Shown here piece after piece: positions 1-4,505 of a stretch of DNA of 10,368 nt. Position 1 is the stretch's first letter. Each line of letters opens with the position of its first letter. The notes below the pieces were generated by a model that was not told the origin of the DNA, did not search any database, and saw only the letters and a program-made list of their open reading frames with translations. The translations under genes and the position numbers were made by a program. The stretch is from Sedimentisphaerales bacterium (GTDB lineage: Bacteria > Planctomycetota > Phycisphaerae > Sedimentisphaerales > SG8-4): positions 1-10,368 of the forward strand of contig JAFGJR010000293.1 in assembly GCA_016928975.1 (NCBI GenBank), read 5' to 3'.

Positions 1-123
1 GGCAGCATCCCAATCGCTCATTCATGCTTCGCAGAACGCATCGACGAGACGCTCAGAACCCCTTTCCACAACAGAAACTACGTAGTTGGCGCGTGGGCAG
101 GTCGTGTGTCGGTTGAAGACGTG

Positions 124-147
124 GATTCCAGCTTCCGCTGGAATGAC
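124..147. repeat. Short palindromic intergenic repeat, compact form
   Basis: Perfect 8-bp inverted repeat: ATTCCAGC at 125-132 and GCTGGAAT at 137-144 around a TTCC loop, followed by GAC. The unit resembles the REP-like elements whose chance translation gives peptides of the form W-I-P-A-S-A-G-M-T, which are scattered through many Gram-negative genomes. A longer relative lies at 1735-1782. Naming the family is from memory; the hairpin itself is directly visible. Confidence 0.6.
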
Positions 148-221
148 AAACCGTCTCCATACTACAATCCTTCGAAACGTTGTTTTCCGCGCTGGACTTC
201 GGTCGCGGCCGATGGGCGAAG

Positions 222-245
222 CCAAGGGCCGCGCCGTGCCCTTGG
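222..245 (-). terminator. Hairpin 27 bp downstream of the TreT-like gene
   Basis: CCAAGGGC (222-229) and GCCCTTGG (238-245) form a perfect 8-bp stem around an 8-nt GC-rich loop. The hairpin starts 27 nt after the treT stop codon on the minus strand, where a transcript end is expected. No U tract follows, so it could instead stabilise the 3' end or be part of a repeat. Confidence 0.4.
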
Positions 246-262
246 TGTCCTTGGTGGTGAAG
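239..262. repeat. Degenerate 9-bp tandem (CTTGGTGTC / CTTGGTGGT)
   Basis: Two adjacent 9-mers at 241-249 and 250-258 match at 7 of 9 positions and are followed by GAAGG. On the minus strand this reads as ACCACCAAGGACACCAAGG. That pattern recalls the decayed 'CAC(G/C)AAGGA' tandem repeats seen between genes in some planctomycete genomes. The family link is recollection, and two copies are weak evidence. Confidence 0.3.
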
Positions 263-272
263 GAATCTGGAT

Positions 273-1535
273 TCACGCGTGGAGTTCGCCGATCAGGTCG
301 AGATAGTCGGAGACGAGGCGCGTGATCAGGAAGTTGTCCCGCACGTGCCGCCGTGCCTTCTCTCCGAGACTCTTCGCCCCGGATGGGTCTTTCAGGATAT
401 GGACGATCCGCTCGGCGAAACCATCGTAGTCGTTCGGTTCGAGCAGGTAGCCGGTTTCACCGTCCTTGATCTGGAGCGGGATGCCGCCGACGTTGCTGGC
501 GACGACCGGCTTTCGCTTCCAGAGGGCTTCCGTGACGGTCAGGCCGAATCCTTCCTTGATCGATTTCTGGATAATCACGGTAGAGAGTTGCTGCACGGCG
601 TTGACGAGGACGTCGTTGTTGCCGACGACGAACAACACGTCTCCCTTGCGGACCAGCTTGTCCGCCATCTGCCGGATGCGCGTGTAGATCTCCATGCCCT
701 GCGGATCGTCCGTGGCCAGGTTGTAGCAGTACAGGAGACGACAGTCCACCTTCTCGCGCACCCGCTTGTACACTTCGAGGACGCCCTCCGGGTCCTTCCA
801 GGGGTCCATTCTCGACACCTGGGTGAGCAGGGGCTTGTCCGTGGGAATGTGCGCCCGCTCGGCATACCGCCGCAGGTCCTTGTCGGGCAGGTCTCGGTTC
901 TTCAGCGAGAGCGGGTCGATGGCCGGGTGGATCACCCGCTGCTCGATGGGGAGGTCCTTCCTGCGATACTGTTCGCTCGACACGATGATCATGTCGTAGC
1001 GGATCATGAACTTCTCCAGGAAGCTCCACAGCTCGCGCGGAGGATTCGAGATGTCGATATGGCATCTCCAGATCCACGGCTGCGATTTCTTGTGGAACTT
1101 GATGAGGGGCAACGGCTGCGGATCGTGCACGACGATGCAGTCGTGATCGAGCCGGGTGAACGTGAGGAACTCCTGATTCACGTCGAGGTACAGGTCCTTC
1201 TTGTTGCGGGACAGGCGCAGCCGGCTGCCCTGGAGGGCGTTGTGAAACCGCTTGGTGACATCGAAGAAGGCGGGGCTGCCGGAAATGGTGCGCCACTCGG
1301 CGCTCAGTCCGGCCTCGTTGAGCAGGGGGACCAGCCGGCCGAGAATCTCCGCGACGCCCCCGCCGAGGAACGTCGCATTGATGTGGCAGATCTGTTTGCC
1401 GTAGAGCTTCCTCGCTTTCGAGAAGATCGAGTAGATGGCCGCCGGCCCCACAATGTCGATGTAGTCGTCAAGGCTTCTGGGCATTCGCGTTGGCTCCGAC
1501 ATGGACTTATTGACGCGGACTACTCCGGGGGACAT
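273..1535 (-). CDS. treT: TreT-like trehalose glycosyltransferring synthase (GT4)
   Basis: Probably transfers glucose between an NDP-glucose and free glucose to make trehalose (or the reverse) in the cytoplasm. The protein is 420 aa from the chosen ATG and matches archaeal/bacterial TreT over nearly its whole length. Visible motifs are GGGVAEIL (about 59-66) in the N-terminal Rossmann domain, HDPQP (137-141), PWIWRCHID (153-161), a long central part with SRMDPWKD, and EGFGLTVTEA (328-337). The last is the GT4 nucleotide-sugar signature; VGGIPLQI and GETGYLL follow. The reading frame stays open to a TTG at 1589, but a TACAAT -10 box at 1601-1606 would put the transcript start at about 1594, and no TreT homology precedes the SLDDY segment. 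ATG 1535 is therefore preferred; ATG 1502 or 1484 is possible. No clear Shine-Dalgarno is seen. No treY, treZ, otsA or sugar transporter is adjacent, so it stands alone. Family call is strong; reaction direction and donor are inferred. Confidence 0.85.
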   Translation of the reverse strand: MSPGVVRVNKSMSEPTRMPRSLDDYIDIVGPAAIYSIFSKARKLYGKQICHINATFLGGGVAEILGRLVPLLNEAGLSAEWRTISGSPAFFDVTKRFHNALQGSRLRLSRNKKDLYLDVNQEFLTFTRLDHDCIVVHDPQPLPLIKFHKKSQPWIWRCHIDISNPPRELWSFLEKFMIRYDMIIVSSEQYRRKDLPIEQRVIHPAIDPLSLKNRDLPDKDLRRYAERAHIPTDKPLLTQVSRMDPWKDPEGVLEVYKRVREKVDCRLLYCYNLATDDPQGMEIYTRIRQMADKLVRKGDVLFVVGNNDVLVNAVQQLSTVIIQKSIKEGFGLTVTEALWKRKPVVASNVGGIPLQIKDGETGYLLEPNDYDGFAERIVHILKDPSGAKSLGEKARRHVRDNFLITRLVSDYLDLIGELHA

Positions 1536-1600
1536 GCCCCGTTTTCCACGCTCATCATCTCCTTCTCGTAATCGGTTCTCCGAATGCAACGACCGTTCCG

Positions 1601-1630
1601 ATTGTACCCCTTCCTTATCGCCAGTCTACA
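1601..1630 (-). promoter_or_regulatory. Candidate sigma-70 promoter for the TreT-like gene
   Basis: On the minus strand a -10 box TACAAT (1601-1606, 5 of 6 to TATAAT) has a weak -35 (TGTAGA, 1625-1630) at an 18-bp spacing. Predicted initiation near 1594 leaves a leader of about 59 nt to ATG 1535. The good -10 and position support it; the -35 is poor. Confidence 0.35.
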
Positions 1631-1734
1631 AGTTGGGACTCCCGACTTCAACCGTTATCTTGTGCAAGGTCCGTGTATTTGTTCCCATTTCGACTACCGC
1701 GGGAGCAGGGGACAGTCACGTGCAAAGAGCCGCT

Positions 1735-1782
1735 GGATTCCCGCCGCTGTGCCCGCGCGAGGGCAAGCTTCGCGGGGATGAC
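1735..1782. repeat. Short palindromic intergenic repeat, long two-stem form
   Basis: Outer arms ATTCCCGC (1737-1744) and GCGGGGAT (1772-1779) pair with one G-T wobble. An inner stem TGCCC (1750-1754) / GGGCA (1761-1765) sits between them, and the unit ends in GACA. It shares the GGATTCC...GGAATGAC skeleton with the compact hairpin at 124-147, so the two look like variants of one dispersed family. It lies 3' of the GNAT gene and 5' of treT, where it may also act as an RNA end. Confidence 0.55.
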
Positions 1783-1788
1783 ATGCTC

Positions 1789-1816
1789 GTCACATACCAC
1801 CTATCGCTTGTCACAT
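1789..1816. repeat. Pair of GTCACAT heptamers, 21 bp apart
   Basis: GTCACAT occurs at 1789-1795 and 1810-1816, exactly two helical turns apart, with ACCACCTATCGCTT between. It abuts the palindromic repeat at 1735-1782. It may be a decayed GTCAC-type tandem repeat or a two-site binding element. With only two copies neither can be decided. Confidence 0.3.
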
Positions 1817-1840
1817 CTTCCAGGCAACTTGGTGGGTGGG

Positions 1841-2674
1841 TCAGCCTTTTTCGGGGCCGGAGCTGGCGTAGATGGCGGCGGGGTTGTCGGCGATCCGGTC
1901 GCCGCGATACATGCGTACGAAGGGACGTTGCGGCGTGAGGCCGGCGGACTCGGCCACCCTCACGGCGGCGTTGTCTTGCGGGATGTCGATGAACACGGGC
2001 CGGCCGGCAGTGCGGCCCAGGGTATCCCTCAGCAGGCTCGCGCCGGCGTCGCCGGTGGCGATACATGGGCCGATCTGGGTCGCGTTGGCGCCGCGGCGGG
2101 CAGTGACGAAGCCCTCCAGCCAGCCGCGGCGGCGCAGGACTCGTACCGCCTGCGGCCATTCCTCGAAGAGGCGCACGAGCATCGTCTCACGATCCGTGCC
2201 TGTGGCCTGGCGGTCGAAGGCGACGAGCTCGCCAAACAACTCCGGCGGCGTCTCCTCGACGTGCGGCTCGGCGGCCAACTGCGGAGCGATCCCTTCGTAT
2301 CGCGTCAGGGAGTATTCGGGCAGGAATCCCAGCCTCTCGTAGACGGGCCGGCCGGCGGAGGTGGCGTCCAGGCGAACGGTCCGTATGCGCCGGTGGTCCA
2401 GGCAATCGAGGGCGTGTTTCAACAGTGCCGTGGCGACGCCCTTGCGTCTGGCGCCCACTTCCACCAGAACCATAGCGATCCAGGCGACCGGGCCGAACGT
2501 GCACGTGACAGTGGTCGCCACGGGCATGCCATCGAGCTGTGCGACGAAACAGCCTTGGGGCTCCATGCTCAGGAAGCGTCGCCAATCGGACTCCACCTGG
2601 TTCCAGCCCGCCTGCCGTGACAGGGCCAAGCCCAGCGGCAGATCGGCCACGGCCATGAGTCGAATCTCGATCAT
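1841..2674 (-). CDS. Two-domain GNAT N-acetyltransferase
   Basis: A cytoplasmic acetyl-CoA-dependent acetyltransferase of 277 aa; the acceptor is unknown. Residues 1-130 form a GNAT fold: an IRLM..ADLP start, the core strand AWIAMVLVE, and the acetyl-CoA pyrophosphate-binding loop RRKGVATALL (about 76-85), then VYERLGF typical of motif B. Residues about 140-270 look like a second, degenerate acetyltransferase-like domain of the Acetyltransf_18 (YitH-type) kind, ending ...VFIDIPQDNAAV..AESAGL. This architecture is common in uncharacterised bacterial GNATs. The ATG at 2674 gives the usual N-terminus (MIEIR). No Shine-Dalgarno is visible; instead a TATACT box sits 8 nt before the ATG (2683-2688), suggesting a nearly leaderless mRNA. 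It is 305 bp upstream of treT on the same strand but with repeats and a candidate promoter between, so co-transcription is doubtful. Confidence 0.85.
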   Translation of the reverse strand: MIEIRLMAVADLPLGLALSRQAGWNQVESDWRRFLSMEPQGCFVAQLDGMPVATTVTCTFGPVAWIAMVLVEVGARRKGVATALLKHALDCLDHRRIRTVRLDATSAGRPVYERLGFLPEYSLTRYEGIAPQLAAEPHVEETPPELFGELVAFDRQATGTDRETMLVRLFEEWPQAVRVLRRRGWLEGFVTARRGANATQIGPCIATGDAGASLLRDTLGRTAGRPVFIDIPQDNAAVRVAESAGLTPQRPFVRMYRGDRIADNPAAIYASSGPEKG

Positions 2675-3035
2675 GCTTGTGGAGTATACCAGAGTCCCGC
2701 GAAGAAGGACACGGTCTCCGCCCGCTCCCGCGGGGACCGCATAGATACACGATCAGTCGCCTGCCTCTTCGTACGGGGGCGTCTTGGAGAGCACCTCGCG
2801 GGTCCTGGCTCGACCGAGCTCCCCGGAATCCGGTTCGAACGACGAGCCCGGTCGCGCCACGACTCCGCGAGAGTCACATGCATCTCTGCCGTTCCACGAA
2901 ACAATCCGGGTAGCGGCAGACAGTCTGCGTTGCATAGTACCCCCCGTACAGCCTTGACGACCGTATCTCAGAGTATCAGGACCGACGAGGATTGCCCTGT
3001 CGGTCGTCCGAAATGTCCCTGGCGAAGCCCGCCGG
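2675..3035. other. 361-bp spacer with no convincing gene
   Basis: This lies between the GNAT start and the DUF2934 stop. Short open frames exist on both strands (for example 2753-2935 minus) but show no ribosome binding site, domain or composition arguing for coding. A hairpin at 2980-3005 and the GNAT -10-like box at 2683-2688 are the only structures I can defend. A GGTTCGAAC string near 2832 resembles a tRNA T-loop but has no pairing stem. Confidence 0.5.
2980..3005 (-). terminator. Stem-loop 30 bp downstream of the DUF2934 gene
   Basis: GACCGAC (2980-2986) and GTCGGTC (2999-3005) form a perfect 7-bp stem with a 12-nt loop. It begins 30 nt past the DUF2934 stop on the minus strand. There is no U tract, so intrinsic termination is uncertain. 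Confidence 0.3.
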
Positions 3036-3272
3036 CTATTTACCGGACATCTCGGCCCTCAGTTGGGCTTCGGCCTCGAGCCAATTCTGCTCGTCCTGGC
3101 CGCTCTTGCGTCCTTTCTTCAGCCAGATCTCGTGTGCCCGCCGACTGATCTGCTCATGTGTGGGCGCCGGGCCTCGCGTGGTCTTGCTGGGGCGAACGGC
3201 CACGGCTGTGCCGCCGCTCATTCGGGTGCTGCTCGCTGCTACCGTATTCCTACCGGTTTTCGACTGAGCCAT
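3036..3272 (-). CDS. DUF2934 domain small protein
   Basis: A 78-aa protein of unknown function. Residues 1-36 are a low-complexity basic tail rich in Ser, Thr, Ala, Arg and Gly. Residues about 38-73 match the DUF2934 pattern: THEQISRRAHEIWLKKGR then GQDEQNWLEAEAQL, a short amphipathic helical pair with conserved RRAxEIW and W-L-x-A-E. There is no signal peptide or membrane segment. The start is unambiguous: AGGAGG lies 6 nt before the ATG. A near-ideal promoter lies about 200 bp upstream, leaving a leader of roughly 195 nt with two inverted repeats. DUF2934 proteins are frequent in soil bacteria and planctomycetes, and none I know of has an assigned role; the basic tail is compatible with nucleic-acid contact, which is speculation. 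Confidence 0.85.
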   Translation of the reverse strand: MAQSKTGRNTVAASSTRMSGGTAVAVRPSKTTRGPAPTHEQISRRAHEIWLKKGRKSGQDEQNWLEAEAQLRAEMSGK

Positions 3273-3278
3273 AGTTGG

Positions 3279-3284
3279 CCTCCT
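3279..3284 (-). promoter_or_regulatory. Strong ribosome binding site for DUF2934 gene
   Basis: The minus strand reads AAAAAAGGAGGCCAACT then ATG: a full AGGAGG with 6-nt spacing. It is the strongest Shine-Dalgarno in the window and fixes the start at 3272. Confidence 0.85.
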
Positions 3285-3391
3285 TTTTTGCTGCCAAAAT
3301 ACACCTATCCTGGTGCCTGCTCTGCACCTTCCCTGCGGAATTCGTCACTGAATCCCGATGGAGCCACTCGCGCCGTCCATCCAATACGACT

Positions 3392-3403
3392 GTGACCGGT
3401 CAC
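3392..3403. promoter_or_regulatory. Perfect 12-bp palindrome GTGACCGGTCAC, possible operator
   Basis: All 12 bases are self-complementary. It lies about 65 bp downstream of the predicted DUF2934 transcript start, inside the leader. Such a palindrome suits a dimeric regulator acting as a roadblock; as RNA it has no loop and would not fold well. No regulator is identified. Confidence 0.35.
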
Positions 3404-3473
3404 TCGTTCGATACCTGCCGGTCAGCCTTGGATCCCACAGCACAAATAGCCCCATTTCACTCTTGCAGGCGGT

Positions 3474-3502
3474 AGTATGCGATGCCCCGGAACGTCTGTC
3501 AA
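3474..3502 (-). promoter_or_regulatory. Candidate sigma-70 promoter for DUF2934 gene
   Basis: On the minus strand a perfect -35 TTGACA (3497-3502), a 17-bp spacer and a -10 CATACT (3474-3479) are present. A T8 run (3511-3518 as A8 on plus) upstream resembles an UP element. Initiation near 3467 gives a leader of about 195 nt before the ATG at 3272. Confidence 0.5.
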
Positions 3503-3613
3503 GCCCCATGAAAAAAAAGTGAGCGATTATTGGTCCTGTTGCCATACTCCGGGCAAAGGCAGGAAGCGGGCGCGACGCAGGCAACGCGGACGCGTGGATC
3601 GCAGTCCCCCGGC

Positions 3614-3641
3614 TTGACATCCTATACGGTGACGGTATCCT
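3614..3641 (+). promoter_or_regulatory. Candidate sigma-70 promoter for the secreted protein/YkgJ unit
   Basis: A perfect -35 TTGACA (3614-3619), a 16-bp spacer and a -10 TATCCT (3636-3641, 4 of 6) are present. Initiation near 3648 would give a leader of about 50 nt to ATG 3699. Confidence 0.45.
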
Positions 3642-3698
3642 GGGGCGCGGTGTTGCGACGGTCGTGTACGGTCACTCGATTTAGGAGTGGAAAAGAAG

Positions 3699-4148
3699 AT
3701 GATCCGTTGGCTGGTAGGCGCAGCAATCGTGATGCCCCTGTTGGTTGGCAGCGGCTCGCCATGTCCCGACCCGAATCATCCAGATCTCCGAGATTGCCCT
3801 TTCTCCGCAGATCCCAACCTGGTCGTGGGCCAGCTCCTGGATTGTGTGCGTATCGAGGTGGGACAGCCGTTCGTGCACACGCGAACGTGGTGCGACCCGG
3901 AAGGCGATCCGGCCAGGGCCGAGATCATCGCGGGTCCTCCGGGCGCGCATCTGATCAACAAGCCCCGAATCTCCTCCTACACGGTGCTGTGGACGCCGAG
4001 GCAGCTGATGCTCGCGGCGATCGTCATCCGCGTAACCGATGACCCTCTGCGCGGCAAGCCCAAGAGCGCCGACGGCACGATCCTCGTCGAGGTGGTGCCT
4101 CGCGCATCGGGTCTTGCGCCGCGACTGTGCGGCGGTCCGCCCCAATGA
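3699..4148 (+). CDS. Small secreted Ig/cadherin-like protein, function unknown
   Basis: A 149-aa protein with an N-terminal signal peptide (MIRWLVGAAIVMPLLVGSG, residues 1-19), so it is exported. The mature part reads like one Ig/cadherin-type beta-sandwich of the 'putative Ig' kind: a WCDPEGDPA strand (64-72), GPPGA, SYTVLWTP (93-100), then IVIRVTDDP and DGTILVEV at the end of the fold. The same signature appears in large planctomycete cell-surface proteins, but here the domain stands alone. Cysteines at 22, 33, 49, 65 and 144 allow disulfides. A GTG at 3687 is in frame but overlaps the AGGAG ribosome binding site (3683-3687), so ATG 3699 is chosen. The stop overlaps the next gene's ATG (ATGA), which implies translational coupling. 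No enzymatic motif is present. Confidence 0.7.
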   Translation: MIRWLVGAAIVMPLLVGSGSPCPDPNHPDLRDCPFSADPNLVVGQLLDCVRIEVGQPFVHTRTWCDPEGDPARAEIIAGPPGAHLINKPRISSYTVLWTPRQLMLAAIVIRVTDDPLRGKPKSADGTILVEVVPRASGLAPRLCGGPPQ

Positions 4149-4396
4149 TGTCCTGCAGAAAGTGCGGGGCGTGCTGCATTGCCCCCTCGATCACGACACC
4201 GATACCGAACATGCCGAACGGCAAGCCCGCCGGGGTGCGCTGCGCCAACCTCAGCGAGGAGAACCTGTGCACTCTCTACGGCAAGCCCAACAGGCCCGCC
4301 TTCTGCGTGGGCTGGAAGCCTGCTCCCGAGGCCTGCGGCGAGACTTTCGCCCAGGCCATGAAGAACCTCGTGGGCCTCGAAGCCGCCACCGCCTGA
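4145..4396 (+). CDS. YkgJ-type cysteine cluster protein
   Basis: An 83-aa cytoplasmic protein of the CxxCxxCC (YkgJ/YcgN) family, annotated as a putative zinc- or iron-binding domain; its biochemical role is not established. Eight cysteines are at 4, 7, 10, 11, 33, 42, 54 and 64: an opening CRKCGACC, then PNMPNGKPAGVRC, ENLC, PAFC and EACG. The segment from the CGACC box to PEACG is nearly full family length, so the gene looks intact. The start ATG at 4145 overlaps the preceding stop by the four bases ATGA, so ribosomes probably reinitiate; a second ATG follows at 4148. Pairing with an exported Ig-like protein is unexpected. The next gene, GH31, is convergent. Confidence 0.85.
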   Translation: MMSCRKCGACCIAPSITTPIPNMPNGKPAGVRCANLSEENLCTLYGKPNRPAFCVGWKPAPEACGETFAQAMKNLVGLEAATA

Positions 4397-4443
4397 CCTC
4401 TGTGCACGGCGTCTGACCGCCGGCTTCGCCGATAACCAGGCGA

Positions 4444-4470
4444 GCATGCTGCCCGGTTTATGGGCCATGC
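4444..4470. terminator. Hairpin between convergent YkgJ and GH31 genes
   Basis: GCATG (4444-4448), a CT bulge and GCCC (4451-4454) pair with GGGC (4462-4465) and CATGC (4466-4470) around a 7-nt loop. It lies 47 nt past the YkgJ stop and 36 nt past the GH31 stop, where a bidirectional terminator is expected. It lacks a U tract in either direction. Confidence 0.4.
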
Positions 4471-4505
4471 ACGAAATACATCTGTAGTTCAAGGGCCGGT
4501 GTGGC

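Larger units (their letters stand above)
3273..3698. other. 426-bp divergent control region
   Basis: This contains no gene that I can support. It separates the minus-strand DUF2934 gene from the plus-strand secreted-protein unit. It holds one candidate promoter for each direction, a perfect 12-bp palindrome (3392-3403), a small inverted repeat (GGTGC 3312-3316 / GCACC 3324-3328), an A8 tract (3511-3518), and a 10-mer CGGTCACTCG present at both 3397-3406 and 3669-3678. Confidence 0.55.

Noticed and set aside
76..87. 12-bp palindrome AACTACGTAGTT
   Set aside because: Perfectly symmetric, but it lies about 190 bp past the end of treT with no gene start nearby in the window, so no role can be argued.
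279..1571. Plus-strand open frame of 430 codons opposite treT
   Set aside because: Antisense shadow of a clear GT4 gene in GC-rich DNA; its product has no recognisable domain or ribosome binding site.
2820..2850. tRNA-like T-loop string GGTTCGAAC
   Set aside because: The flanks do not pair into a five-base T stem on either strand and no anticodon or acceptor arm is found nearby.
2753..2935. 60-codon minus-strand open frame
   Set aside because: No ribosome binding site, no family resemblance, and composition no different from random GC-rich sequence.
2954..2979. TTGACG...TATCAG promoter on the plus strand
   Set aside because: The spacer is only 14 bp and no plus-strand gene follows.
3687..3698. 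GTG start for the secreted Ig-like protein
   Set aside because: It overlaps the AGGAG ribosome binding site that would have to serve it; ATG 3699 begins the signal peptide.
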